Shown here: one piece after another, positions 41,612 to 56,600 of the stretch | How the letters are laid out: every line of letters starts with the position of its first letter | Position numbering within the stretch: the stretch's first letter is position 1 | DNA from: Siderastrea radians | Taxonomy: Eukaryota; Cnidaria; Anthozoa; Scleractinia; Rhizangiidae | Length of the DNA: 64,000 nucleotides | NCBI GenBank assembly: GCA_964017195.1 | Contig: OZ024897.1 | Span: 7,577,951 to 7,641,950 of the forward strand | Direction of reading: 5' to 3' | Made by a program: the position numbers and the translations under genes | The notes under the pieces: model-generated | Databases searched by the model: none | Seen by the model: the letters and a program-made list of their open reading frames with translations, nothing else | Told to the model about the DNA's origin: nothing

Positions 41612-44600
41612 CTGAAAGAAGGCCTTTTACTTAATCGTAAAACCTGTAGCTATAGAATGTGATTCCAGCTTTTAATTCCGTGTAGGTTTTAATTTCGTCA
41701 TTTTTGCACAAAGACGAAGGGTCGTGAAAACTGAACTCGTGAAAATTTATCTTAACTTTGGAAAAGTGGAGGTGTTACTCTCTTTTATTATTCCACCGTT
41801 GCGACCCATCAAATACTGAGCGCGGAAAAACTGAATTAAAAGCAGTAAGGCATTTCTCAGTACTAACAATAAACGAAATCGAAATGCAAGAAATAAGAAA
41901 GGAGAAACGCAATTCCTGCTTGGGTGTGTTAAGATTTGGCTCTCACCTCTTTTGTCTCTTCTTGCCTCTTTTTCGCGTTGCCAGTAGAAAGTGAAGACCT
42001 ACGAAGCCTGGTGCTTCTTCTTTTACTCTGCCGAACACTGCTCGATACTTCAGACATTTTCTTGGCGGCAACACCTTTGGAATCCACATCGCATTCTACT
42101 TTGGGCTCAGCCAAGCTGTTTTTATTCTCTACTCCTGTCGACTCTTCCATAGCACTGTCATCTTTCACGTCATCAAGAAGATCACGTGGCTTTTTCTCTT
42201 CTTGTGCCTCGACACCACGCTCCTCTCGGTCTGAAACACTTGCAACACTTTTTCTAGACCTAAAAAGCTTTCTTGATGGGACACAGTTTTCATTCCCCTT
42301 GTCTACCACCAAGGAGGATTCAAACTTGGTATCTACGTCCGCCAACAGTGTTCCAGTGATGTTGCCCTTCGACAATGAAGGCTCAACGATGTAATCACTT
42401 TTAATTTTGTTTGAGGTATCAACTGAATCCTCGCCCAGATTATTTTCTTGATTTCCTACAACCTTGGTCTCACATGGTTCGTGACCATCAACATCCAGGT
42501 TTGTCGAGTTAACATCTGTCCTGTCTTCCCCTTGTGAGAATTTAAACGGATTTGGCTCCTGTTTAACAGGAGATGGTGAAGGTGTCGTGCTAGGTGTTGC
42601 GAACAGGACAGGAGAGGAAGAGAGCTGTTCTTCTGAGAGCGTTTCACTTTCAAGGTTCTTTTTCAACGCGCTATGCGACACCTGATTCTCAACTTTATCA
42701 TCAGTCTTCAGTTCTCTAGATTTTATTGGTGTCAAACTAAACCCGTTCACAGGGCTGTTGTCGAGAACCAGAGTCATCCCATTGAAGACCTTTCTCTCCT
42801 TTTGTCCTTGATCCACACTTGTCATTTTGAGCCCTTCAACACTACGGTTTACGTTGAAAATCAGATTCTTAGGTGTAACGCCAGACGCGTTCGAGGTAGC
42901 AGGCGTAAACCCGCTATTTGGGTTTCCTTGAGCGTTAGCTAGCGGTGTGTGCGATGGTTTTCTATCAGTGTGAACGCCCTGTACCGGTGTGAAGCCGCCA
43001 TTTAGATTTTCTGCTTTAGTATCGAAATGAGTGCTCTGTACTGGTGTAAACCCACCACTTGGGATAGTATGTGCTTGAGTTGTCGGATTGTACCCCAAAG
43101 AAGGCTCTTCCTTAGCAGGAGTGTCCAAAGTTCTCCTGCTTAGTGGACCAGTGGTAACGTTCTGTCCTGGTGTAAAAACACCATTTTGGTTCATCTGGGC
43201 TTTACCAAGTGGAGGGTGCTCTAAAGATGTTTTTGGAGGAGTGTGAACGCGTTGTTCCCTAACTGGAGTCGCCACAGTACTCCTACTAAGTTGACTCAGC
43301 GTATTAGGACTTGTGATTGAAGGGCATGGTTCCAATTTACGGGCCGTTGCGAATTCTTTCAGGGAGGAGATGGCCGCGCCAAAGTTAGTGAACTTGTTAA
43401 TTCTTTGTCGAACCCATTTGGATATTCCTAGCAAACGAAAGTTAAATATTCAGTGGAATGTGCATAGGAAAAGTGAGAATTGTTCCCCATACTTTACAGC
43501 TACAATGCAATTACCTTTATCCTACTCTAAACTCCACAATGTTCTCCTCTTCAAAATGAGCATTTTTATCGCAAAGTCTTTTGATTTACCTTGGACATTT
43601 GTCTGTTTGAGGGTTGCAAATGTTACGAAAATAGCCACCGTGATTGTATCCTTCGTTTCAGAAGGGTTAAAACATTGAATGTTGTCACAGGCCACTCAAA
43701 ATGTTCAACTTAACGGTAGAGCTAGCCTATTCCATTAAAAAAAATGTTCAATATCTTGAACAATCATCATACCACATCGCTCCATTGATCAACAAATGCT
43801 GAACGATGGTGAACAAACACTGACATGTTAGTCGTTAATTGTTAATTTCGGAACTTCAAGGTTGTTCTTTCAGGCTTATGACAGGCTACTATAACCAAAA
43901 ACTCTCCCACTCCTTATTGATTCACACTTCTTCCCGTACTTGTTTAACTTCTTTAATATCTAACTTTTACTTGTCTCACCCGCAGTTCTCCCTTCCTCAA
44001 CATCAAGTACCTTGCGATATTGACCATTGCAATGCAAAAACAGAATTTTATATCCCGTATTTTTTGTTACAAATTTCCAACCTTTTGGCTAAACGCCAAA
44101 GTCTGTCGGTTTTCTTTCGCTAATACTTCAGAAAATCTTAGAATCAAGACGCTCGCCAGTTACGAAATTTTCCAAATCGCTGAACTTAAGCATACCTAAA
44201 AGTTAAAGCCCTAATACATATGTAAGCCGACCAATTGGCACCACTGGCCATTAACAGGGGTCTTTACAATCAAAACTGACTCCCATGTCTTGTATGAAGA
44301 TGATTAAGTGGGTTCATACCGTTAGTGTACTTTGGAGACTTGTTGAAACGTTCATCTATGAGAAGAATGGCTCCCCAGTCTTGCCTGTGGGAAACAAAGT
44401 AGTAACTGCTTTTTAGACGTCACAGACACATAAAATAAAATGGTTTCAAAGGCACGTTGTAGAAAATGGCTAAGTCAATTTAAGATTATCGCAAAAATAA
44501 CTTTTGGAACCAAGGGTAACACTACTGCAAGGTTTTCTTACGCAAATCGTAAAAGTACAGAATAAATTAATTACTGAGCAAAAAATACAAATACAACTGG

Positions 44601-47600
44601 CGTTAGAAACCAGGCTAAGCGCAAAGCCAAAAGGTTGTGTTCCCTTAGGGTTGCTTTCAATTGAGTGTCGAAAGTAATTTGCGTTTGCTTTGGTTTTGCT
44701 TCAAAAAGCTCTGTGATTGGTCTAAAAAAAAACGCGTCACTTTCTCCACCAATCAGAAGTAAAACTCAAACCAATCGCGCCTTGCTCGCACGCGTTTTCC
44801 CGCGCTCGGCGCCTTTTATATGTATTTCCTTTGAGATCTGATTGGTTCATTGGGCTGCTTACGTCTGTTGTGATTGGCCAGAGTAACTGCTTTGGTTTTG
44901 ATTGTACGACACTACATTAAAAATCGCTCTATCATAAATGAAGTTACAGTTGAACCTCTCGCGACCACCTAAAACACAGTCGAACCTGTATAAAACGCTC
45001 ACCCTTGGGGAATGGCTAACTGACCGCTAACTGACTGTTCAGTTGGTTGAAGAGACATCAATGAAAGGGGTCCAATTTGATTTAAAGGAAGAGCTGGCAA
45101 CCCCTCAAAGAAAACCTACCATTTTCTGAACGTGCGCACGTTCTTGGGCGCACTAATGTCGCAAGAAATTGTGCGCTGTAGGAATATGTAATGCTATTCA
45201 ATTGAATTACCTTAAACCCAATGAAGAGATAGTCGGCTTTTGAGCAAACGGGCCCAGTTAATCCCTTGCAGCAACAATTTAGGAGCTGACTATACAGTAT
45301 GATACAGACAATATAATACTGTCTATTCATTGTGATAACTGTATTAAATGGTTACCTCGGGGAATGGCTTACTAGCCGCTTGACAGGGTGAACGTTAAAT
45401 ACAGGTTGAACTGGCTTAAAGAGATACCAACGAAAGACGAATTACCAGTACGGACATTATGCATATTGGCGTGGTATCTTTTTAACCCAGTGACCGTTTG
45501 ATACAGATGACGACAACTAAAATACACTTGTGGGGCTTTTGTGAAAGATGACCGCGAACGCTTTGTAAAGGTGACGATAACAGAAAGTAAGGGCAGCATG
45601 TTCGGGATTTGATACCGGGCCCTTGATACAGGTTTGACTGTAGTCACTTATGAGAAGTCTTAAATACAGTGGTTTGCCGGGGAAAAATTGAAAAGAAATT
45701 CGGCATCACGGAAAAGCGCTTGATTACAGGAGGTAATCCGCTCCCGCTTCGACTGTATTTAAAATACAAATTGGCTAAATGTGAGGACTTACTTGTGACG
45801 AATACACCTTCCTAAGGCCTGCAAACAGGGTTGAAATTGATGAGAACTTTGAACCCTTTCACTCCCAGAGTCAGTTACTAAGTTTAAGGTGATTCTAACT
45901 TTTGAGTCTGTGGATGAAATCCTATGGTGTGACCATTCAAATCAAACCTCTTCAGCAATACTTTCACTATGCACTATTTTTGTTTAACTATTTTACAACA
46001 GGAAATCTGGGATTTGTCTCGAGCACTCTTGGAAGTAAAAGGAATAAGGAAAAACTGTTAAATGGGCGTTGGGGGGGGGGGGGGGCAGCATTTTAGCCTT
46101 ATTTGTTAATTATCTCTTTGAGGTTTCATTCAGTCCAAAAATGTCATTATCGGTGTGTAGTGGGAGCTCCCATATATCAGTAACAATTTTCGCGGGATTT
46201 TAAAATGTACGTGAAGAAACAAAAGGGTGGAGGTATTTTCAGGAAAATTGAAACATATTTGGATTTAAGGTGAGTTACAATTGAAATCAAAAGTCAATTA
46301 TTGATAGATGGACATCAAAACAGACCCCAAACGGGCCCGAGTGCTCTCGCGTGGAGGGTGGCCTGACGTGAAGAAAATTTTTATCCCTCTTTTGTCTCTC
46401 TCTCTTTTTTTATTAACTAAAATCTCCCCTTAAGTAGCCTTTTATCTCTAGGAGAAAACGGGTTTGAGATGAATATTGTGAAAAAAGTAATGTAACGAGC
46501 CCAACCTGGTTTAGTGCCCTGTATGCCTGGATCTCGTACCACTCGCTGCCTGTCAAAAGTCCTCTACTGGCTGCGTACTGAGTGTTGTACTTCCGTTTGA
46601 GTTCCACCTTAAGTAACAACATAACAAAGTCAGTGTTACACAGTGATACAAAAAAGTGTTTACCGTTTTTAACAAAAGGAGGACGAGTATTTATTTACAG
46701 GTTTAAAGACGATCTCCCACATTTGCCAGCCACCATCTCAAAGCCCCAATAGTGATCAGCATCAAATTTCTCCTCGTCATATCCGTGTATTATCACACAT
46801 ACAGGTCATGATAATTTGGCAAATGATCACCAAAGATGAATCGCCTTGATGTTTAAACAAGTTCTCCCAACTAGTAATCAATAAAATCTATGGAGCCCAG
46901 TAAGGAGAATTTGCATAATGATGTTGGGGCTTAAGGGGTTAAAGAGGTATTGTCAGCTGCTTTTCGCATTACTTAAGAAAACCAAAAGGCTTAGAGCGGT
47001 TTTCAATTGAGTGTCGAAAGTAATTCGCGTTTTGCTTTGGTTTTGCTTTACTTCGCTCTGTGATTGGTTAAAAAATCTCGCGCCACTTTCACGACCAATC
47101 AGAAGCAAAACTCAAACCAATCGCGACTTGCTCACACGCGTTTTCCCGCGCTTGGCGCCGGTAACATGTATTTGCTTCGAGTTCTGATTGGTTCATTGGG
47201 TAATTTGTGTTTGTTGTGATTGGCTGGGCTAATTACTTTGGTTTTGGTTTTACGACACTCATTTGAAAAGCGCTCTATCGGAAACAAAGAAAAGCCAAAC
47301 ATAATGGTTGAGTGTTTTCAAAGTGTGTTTGGCTCTGGACGGCTCGGATGGAAATGGATTGCAACTCGAAAAAATTGGGCTAATTATTTCGTGTTCTGCC
47401 CCTTAAATGTCAAAACGTTTTTGTGTTTTCCCTTTGAATTTACAACGGGTAACTGTTACTTTTAGTAAACACTCAAAAAGTTTTAAGTTTTTTCTTCTTC
47501 TTTGTTCTGCTTGTTGTTTACGATTCCGTCACAAATGTTAACATATTTTAATGTGTCCTTATAAATGGCTGTTTTCAAAACTTGGAATAAAACTGTACAC

Positions 47601-50600
47601 CACGCATTTCTATAATCCATAGAAAAATACCTATTCTTCGCTAGAGAGTTCGAATCAGTTGAGCTTTCCTTTCTTTTTCCTTAAAACCAAAAAACAAATA
47701 AACAGAATTACTCTTCATGCACCTCTTACCTGAATATCCTTCACATTGGGAAAAGGAATTCCAATCTACGGAAGGAAAAATTACGAAACGAAATTTTAGC
47801 GCTGCTTCAGGTTATTAATTCAAAATATTGAACATCCATTCCGCTACAACATTCTCTGGATGGTGATTCTCGGTCGGAAACTAAAGCTTCTCGTAAGGTT
47901 CGGGTGATTGTAGGGTACTTCTACCAGTGGAGCGTCGATCAAGGAATTCTATGGCGCACTTAAGAAGACCTACGTTTTTAAAACACTTTTCGCCCCAAAA
48001 TTTTTACAGGACGGTGAAATTCGATTCCAAAATTTAGTTTATGTGATTTCGAGTTTGTACTGACGCGTTAGGCTCCAGGTGCGCTTTTCTCGAAGGGCCC
48101 CAAATTTTTAGCCCAGAAAAGCCATTTGTAGATGTATGAACCACGCACTCTACAAATGTATTATTTTGACAGAGTTTCATGCTTAGGAGTTTCTTTGTTT
48201 TCAAGACACAGTGCGAATTATTGTGCCCGACATCGGCCCGAAAAGTTTCGGAGCTTTCGAGAAACGCTATCCATGCATGATCCAGGCCCTAACGGTATGA
48301 AAATTGACAATAACACTGGTCAACCCGGCCATACCGCTGACCAATCGATATACAAACTGATGACGTCACCTGGGGACCACATACTTCACAGCGGTCAAAC
48401 GCAAAAAGCTACGTCACATCCGGTCTTTCAGAGCCTTGAAGTTTGAATCAGTTCAAAAGTTTACAAGCGCGAAGGTCGTATGAAAACGATGCATAACATG
48501 TCCCGGCAAACCGAATTTCACGCCGGCAAAACTTGTGCATAACAGTTACTTCATTTCCAACTCACACTCACCGTAAAAAGCTAAGTTTTCAGAGACGGCG
48601 TTAAGTTTTGCAGTTAAAGTGAAACTTTCGACATTTCTCTGTATTTTCTTTTGTAAAATTATGGCGGGAACTGCGCACGCGTCGTGCGTTTGACCGCTGT
48701 GAAACCACATACAATACCCTCAAAGCGTGCCAAAAGGCGATTTTAGAAGTGAAACTGAAAGGGTACAACAACAATAACGAAAGCATTGCATCAGCAAACG
48801 AGTTTGCGATCTAAAATAGGTCCAACTAAGAAATCCTTCAACACGAACATAATTTTGAAACAATATATTTGCACACGCAATGTACATTGCATTTTTGTAT
48901 TTCCAAAGGAAGAGGGTGAAAAGTGGTGAATAAATTAACTTGTTATTCAAATTTTCCTTTGTACTTTCTTTTCTTTTCTTCAGGGCCCGATTGTTCGAAA
49001 GCCGATTAACGCTAATCCACGATTAAAAGTTGACAGCGGTTTTCATCTTGCTCGTTGCAGATGTTTTTAAAAGATAATTTTAAGCTTAAACTAAAGAAAA
49101 CTCTTGTTCGAAACTGAAGGGTAAAACTATTTTGGACAAGTCTATTGATTTGTAATCAAACTTGAATCAAAGTTCACGCTAATCCTAGGTTAGCTCAATC
49201 GTGCTTTGAACAACCGACCCCCGGCTTTTATTGACGTCCTTGTCGACGGCGAAGAAACAATTGGCGTCTCGATCAAGGTTATAAGCCATCGACAATGTCC
49301 AGTGCAAATTAACTCGCCTGTAAAGACGCTTTTATTTAACTGGTGTCCTTATCCTATCGCTTACCTTACACATCGATAGCCCTATCGGTTATTTTCGCAA
49401 GTACTAGATTTCGCGATTTATTGAGCCACATTTTAACAGCACTAAAATTTTCACAACTGCTAAATTCATTACAAATACACCTTCGCTATTATCACATAAA
49501 AAACAGTGGTCCCTAAATCATCAAGAGGAAATATACCGTGTGGCATGGAATTTTTGCGGGTTCTAATTTTTGCGATTTTTTTGCGATCTGCAAAAAAAAA
49601 AGTTCCCGTAAAATAAAATTACCGCAAATATTTTTCCGCAAAAATTTACTCCACCGTGGAAATTATATACAACAACAAAGCCCATTGGGCATTTTAACCG
49701 GCCATTCTGACCCTCCCAACCCCTAGGTTTCACAAATGTTAGCGCGATCCTCTTTTTTACGAACCGGCGTGACGAAAAGTGTGATTGTGTGACACAATAT
49801 TTTGACTATAGCGGTACTGGATGACGTAATGTTTAAACTCTGATGACTCAGCTTATCTTTCTTATCGCTTTATTTGTGCTGAAAAACGCAAAATCACTAA
49901 AACGTTGAATGTCGATATGAATTCGTCCACAACTGAGAATGCTCACACAGGGACGACGAAGTATTTACTGTTGTGCCTAGACCTTAAATACAACAGTGAA
50001 CATAGCAGTAGAATCAAAATATAAAGCTTGATAAACACGAGCTCGAGCAGATCGTCAGAGTATGGGGCACGTCAAGATATCTCATGACGTGATGTTTAAA
50101 TCCAGTTTGCTAACCAGGTAAACAAGCGAGCGGGGACGAAAGTCGCCCACGTCTTTGAAAGCTAACGCGCCTGTCGAGCCGCAATCGGTTTCGCGCTCAC
50201 TCGCCTGTTTTTCTTTTCCTTCACTATCTATCTCTGAACGGAAAGTGAGACTGCTCGTAGCCTTTAGCGAACACCACACGCAAACCACACAAATCCGTCG
50301 ATAATATTCAGATATTTTCGTTCTTTCAATGCAAAAAGACTCGTAACACCTGCCTTATTAATTAATCTCCTTATTAATGACGATTCCTTCGTATCAACTT
50401 CTCGCCTCAAATAAACACTCATTTCTCTCCGCTCACAAGAACTATCATGTACTGATGTGCAATCAACTAATATTGCATCATCATACTAGTACCAATTCCT
50501 TCTGTTCCTAGCCCACGCCGGCAAAACGCAACTGTCCTTTTTGTCTGCTGCGAAATACAAGTTAGCCAATCAGAAGCCTTACAATCCACTTCGTAAACCA

Positions 50601-53600
50601 CCCCCCCCCCCCACAAAACGCCAAGGGAAACTGCCTCTCACGCAAAACGCAACTTTCAAAGCAAATCACATTCACAGAAGCGTGATATGCTCCTGACATT
50701 CACAAATCCTTCTGACTCCCACATTTTTACACCCCTGAAAATGTCAATCCCAATAAAAAAAACTGCTGCGCTAAAAAAATTTTCACCATAACCACTAACT
50801 AGATCAGACAACACAGTCAATTTCGCATTCAATCCTATTTTCGCATTCAATCCTATCAAAAATAATGCACGCGCAAGAAGTGGCGCAAGAAGTTCTTGCG
50901 CCGCAAGAACACGCAAGCCCGCGCAAGAAGTGAAAGTGCTAGGTTTTTGCAGTTTACCCGCAAGAACATTCGAAACGCAAGAAGTTGAAAATCTAGCCGC
51001 AAGAAGTTACTAATGCTACCGCAAGCCGCAAGAAGGCGCAAGAAGTACTGAGGGTCCAGCCGAAGAAACTTGTAGTGCTCGTGTTAGTGTGAGGTATTGC
51101 AAAAGTAATGAGAGCGAATCTCGCGCTCTATTCTCTTTGAAATATCACCGAGCTTTCGAGCGATTTTTCGCCGTGTTGGCGTGTTGGCGTGTTGGCGTGT
51201 TGGCGCGACAATTCGCCAAGTCAAGCGAAAGTTCACAAGGCTAATCAAAAAATCAAGGAAGCAAATGGTCGAACAACCGAAGTATCGAAGAAAATTCACA
51301 TCACGAAATAGAATATCCGCCAGTTTTCCGACTGCAAGATAAACACCCGGTAAACATGATCTCCGGCACATGACAAAACATGAACAATTTTTTTAAGCGT
51401 GTCTCAGATACAGTGATACGGGTTCAACTCAGAACTGACTCAATTCAGTTTTTTATTCCATCCAAGAAATAGAAACAAAAAGGTCCAAAAGCTATAATTG
51501 TGGCAAACTGCGCGAACTCTTCTTTGACAGGCAAGACAAGACTTACACATGCAGGAGGTCATGCCATCGCGTGAGTGAAGTCATCAAGAATCCCTGCATC
51601 TTTACCAGTTTAATTTCCCAGCAAAAAAGGGATACTTGAAGAAATAGCATAGACATATGATTTCAACTACACATTCGCCTTTCGACACAGCTTGCTGCCC
51701 GGGGCTTGCTGTCTTGACGGCTTAGAGAACTGCTCATGCATTGCGTTACAAAATGTCATTCAAGCAAATCATACCAAATTTGCATACGGCAGATTTGTGT
51801 TTACTCAGGTTGGAATTGGCGTGCCGAATTTATTTCAGGTCGCGGAGTTTTAGTTTCCTTCAGACTTGTTTGGTTTACTTCGAAGATTTAAAATGTGATA
51901 TCGACTTCAGCGTAATGAGTGGAACTATTTTTACAAACATAATGTGTTTTTCCAATTAAGTTCGGGTATTATTTCTTCTCATCTGAGTGACCATGTTCAT
52001 TTCTCACACGTGTGAGCGCAACTAATTAAAAGTATTTGTCCGAGTTTAATATGTTGGTGGAAGTACAGCAACACTGAACAGGTGAATGTCGGTTCTTTAA
52101 TAATGTGACTGATGGACTGTGCTTTGCCATTGTTCCTCATTTAAGTGAAATAAATCGAGCGAAATCTTTCGCGCCGCTAAGCGTACCGTATGTCTGGAAC
52201 TCCAGGACACATAAACAATAACATACGCGTGCTTCGTTTGAGTCTCGTTTCTCCCTAGCCGTTAAAAAATAACATAGAAGGCCACCAGTGTCAAATTCAG
52301 AACCTAGTGAACTCTTTATCGGATAAAAAATTCAAAACCGAAGAAAAAAACTTACAAGGGACCAAATAAACAACTGATTGCAAGTTACAAAGGCAGCCAA
52401 TTTCGAACGTGCGTTGCGCTACAATGTGGTCTCTTTTTTACCTTCTTCGGGTTCCGGGTTTTTAAGATGTTAGCGCAAAGACGTTCTTGCGCTTACTTGC
52501 GGTCCAGATATCTTACCACAAAGAAGTTCTTGCGGTTTTAACTTCTAAACGCAGAGACGTTCTTGCGGCTTGCAGTATTCAAGTGCAGGCATCCTGCAAG
52601 TAGCCGCAAGAAGTTCTCGGCTTGCGGACGCAAAAATAAGTTCTTGCGCGTGCATTATTTTTGGGCTGTACTGTACAAAAACCCCAAACTTAAACAACCC
52701 TTCGCCGTTCATATCTTAAATACTGTAAATTAAAAGACAAAAACATAGGAAGGTAACATTCAGAAGACTAACATGCGCATGCGTCTTATATAAGACAGTA
52801 CCGCTCTTGAGTACCCGTACCACAAGCCTTACAGCACTTTCTTCGTATGTTAAGCCAACTTGCTTTCACCAAAAACCGTGTCCATTTTATAAACCGGCGG
52901 TCGCCATCATGGCGACGGCCGGTTAAAAATACTGGTTTGGAGGAGAAATTGCTATAGATAACTCGGTAGATAATACATCAAGTGGTATTCGGCTCTAGTT
53001 ATTGTTGATCCATTGTAATAGAGTGACATTGATTAATATGTTTTACATTCGCATGTTGTTTTGTCCGTCTTTCTTTTGCATGTGCTCAAATAAAAAACGA
53101 AAATGTTATTAGTTCTATTTGAACGCGACTTCCAAAAAATCGCAAAAATTAATTCCCAGCAAGAAAACCAGTCTTTTCCAATCGCAAAAATTAGTTCCCG
53201 CAAAACACAAAAAATCGCCAATCCGCAAAATTAAACTCCCCCAAACATTTAGTGCCACACGGTAGCTAAAAATAGTGCCGTTAAGTTATTTTTACGATAC
53301 GAACAAACAATGTCTTGCAACAATACTTTCCGAAATTTTGGGCAGTTCGTTTAAGTGCTGTTGTGCTGTCATAAATCATTAAGTTTTAGTGCTTTTGCTT
53401 AAGCATATCGTCAAAAAAGCAAATATATAATGCCATAAAAATTTCACGTTTTCTTTTGAATCACCAAATAAGCATATCCCCGTAAAACTTTCTGGATTTC
53501 ATTTTTGTAACCTTAAGGTTAGTATGTGACTACTCGTTTTAGCGAATTTAAACGGTCAAAACGCGTTAAACACTGTTAAACAGAAACCGTTGAACTTAAC

Positions 53601-56600
53601 TTAGAAGTCGTTAATTTACCAGAGAAGAAAAATCACTAAAAATAGTAACCTTAAGATATTTTTACGAACAGATCCCGCAAAGATTAAGATTAACCCCAAA
53701 ATAAAATACCAAGTGAATGTCGCCAATAATGATTTCCGTACTCTCGCGATAAGAAAACTTCAAAATAAACAGTGAGCAGTCAGGCGAGCAGTAGCTATTG
53801 TTCTTCAAGGACAGTAGAGCACGTACGAAAATTAACGACTGCTTATGCTATACGGTATAAAAGAATAAGGTAACTATTTCCGAAAAACAAAATATCAATA
53901 AGTAAATAGGAAACAGAAAGGTATCTTTTCGAGTGTGTGGAACGAAATGATATGGGTGAAGATGATAAGTGAAATGACACTTTGATGACATCTATCCCTT
54001 AAAGTTACATTGTCTGCTTCATTAATACGTTTTTGCTGCTTTTAATTCACGAACATTAACATATTTCAAGTTGACAGCAGCTGCATCGATTTGTCGTTTG
54101 ATCAGCGCTCGCGTCTTTCCTTACCAAATTTAACACCGTTCGCTCAGGAAGAAAATGGAAGGATTGAAAGATCTTTTAACACCCGGTCGATTTAGTTTAT
54201 TTGGCTATACTGTCGCCGCGATTTTTCTTTCGACAGGAGTCGTTTTTGTGGGAATCACAAGCAAGTTGCGAGTCAGCGAAAGAAGGAAATTTCTTTGCGA
54301 TTTCCGAGACAGTTTGTCAGGCGATAATTTCCACCAAGCGCAATGTTTTGAGGAGTATGAACAGCAACACAATTCTCCTGTACCGTTTTACGGATTTGTT
54401 CTTTTGAGTTTTGCATCTGCGTTCGCCGTATGTCTCGTTTATTCTTGGTGCTGTGTGAAGTCTCGGGTTGATAAGCTTGAAGCAGCGATGACACCAGACA
54501 CAGAAAATCCTCGCCCGCGGCCACAAATAAGATCTCGTCGAATTTTCATATTTTACTTCCTTCATCTAGCAGCACGTTTGGTTCTGGGGATTGCGTTTAC
54601 GACCTTACAGAATCTCGCTTTCTACTCATCTGGCTTTCCGGTAGGGTTCGTTTGTTTCTCGCCAAAAACACAACAATCGAATACCACGGGAAAAGAAGCG
54701 AGAGCCCTTTGTCACAATCCCGTCGCGTCTGAAAAGGCCACTTTAGCAACAGCTGCATGGATAGCGCACATTATTTTTGCGTCTCTCGTATTTGGCGAAA
54801 TGATTTATCTCCTGGCGCGAGCAGCAAAAAACGCCAACTTCACCTTCGATTCGGAATTTTGTGTAAACTATTTCTTCCACAAAAGTGGGAGTCCTGTGAC
54901 TCTGGTTGGTTTTAGGAAACACATGAGAAAACGAATTTTACAACAAACGGAGCTGCTAGAGCCACTTATCCACTGTGCCGGTGGAGGAAGCGAGGAAGAA
55001 AGAATGCATTTAGAAGACATTTTTCTCGATGTCGTCATTTATACTGGAAGGGCAAAAGAAGAATTCTTGAAAGAATGCGAAAGGCACCTGATTTATGACT
55101 TTTATTTGAAGCCTGAAAGTCAGCATGGATCAGTGGCAATTAACACACGTACAGAGTTATTTCTTTCCAACAAAGACACCCAAAACCCTCGCAAAATTCT
55201 GGTCATTGGTCGACCAGGGATCGGAAAGTCTTTGTTGTGCCAACGATTAATGCGTGACTGGAGTGAAAGGCAACTATTTAGTGACAATGCCAAACGATTT
55301 AGATATGCCTTTTTGTTCCAGCTAAGATCGTTCTACTCACAGTCGGCCGAAATGATTTCCCTTCAGCAGTTAATGAATCGAGCGGTAAATCTCGACGGAG
55401 ACTTGGACGATCATGTTTTTCAAGAACTGTTAGATCATCCTGAGAAAATCCTTTTAGTATTTGACGGTTTAGATGAATTCAAAGATCACAAGCGTTGTAC
55501 GGTGAATGATGCATCTCGATTTGGGAATAGCTCGACAGAGCAAATTCCTGCCTCTGCACTGTACGTGAAATTAATCCAAGGAAATCTTCTATCTGGCGCT
55601 ACCGTGCTAACCACAAGTCGACCCACCGTCCTGGGAAGCCTGGGAATCTCGTCATTCGACCGCACCGTTGAAATAATGGGATTCACGGAAGAGAAGGTTC
55701 ACAGATACGTGGAGAACTACTGCAAACAAGGTCACGACAAGACGACCTCAACGATAATCTGGGAGCATATCAACAGCAATTTGAACCTGTTGTCTTTATG
55801 CTACATCCCGGTGAATTGCCGCATATTTTGTTTCTTTCTGAAGGAGCTAATCAAACTGCACGCGTTGGTAAGCAGCCAGGATGTCATAACATTGCCTTCG
55901 AGATTAACTGACATATACCAAGGAGCCTTGAGACTGCTTATCTTTAAGCATCACCCTGAATATCGAGATAAGCCATTTCGAGGAAATGAACGCTTTTCAG
56001 AGACGGTTGAACAGAATTTGGCCGATCTCGGAGAACTGGCAAGGAAGGGAATTGCTGAAGGGAGAATGATATTCGACTCCGAAGAAGTAGCTGAGATGGA
56101 AAATTGCGGCTTGCTCAACCAAATGCCCGACAGTAGACTGTCTCCGGTCGAATTCAAACAGTGTTTCTGCTTCATTCATTTAACTCTACAAGAATTTCTG
56201 GCCGCGAGAGAAATCGTGAAAATGGCTCCCGACAAACTCAAGGACTTCATAGCTGTTAATGCTGAAGATCCAAAGTGGCACTTGGTCATTCAATTCGTCG
56301 CAGGACTGCTTCATGGTCAGCAAAATGAAGCAGTCAACAGCCTTGTCAACTGTCTTCACGACTCTTTGTTGTCAAGCCTAACAAAAGCCAACCGTACCAT
56401 GGCTTTACTCATGATGAAGTGTTTGTACGAGTACAACGATGAAGCCACAGTGAAAAGGGCGGTATCGCAGCTACAAAGAAACAACAAATTTCAAAAATAC
56501 ATTCCTCTGTGGAAATGCCAGGTCACACCCACTGACTGCACAGCAATCGTGTATTTCTTAAAGTACATCGAATCAGGAGAATATGAGCTCGACCTGACTG

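Larger units (their letters stand above)
49534..53264. mobile_element. Possible large nested element with TACCGTGTGGCA ends
   Basis: 'taccgtgtggca' at 49534 is mirrored by 'tgccacacggta' ending at 53264, and both ends continue with similar tttttgcg / cgcaaaaa-rich sequence. This could be one 3.7-kb element that later took in the 50858-52662 element, or two separate solo copies. No transposase frame seen. Confidence 0.45.

Noticed and set aside
41936..42394. 152-codon frame on the + strand
   Set aside because: It is the antisense shadow of the BRIP1 tail exon, whose minus-strand frame is longer and joins helicase exons in phase.
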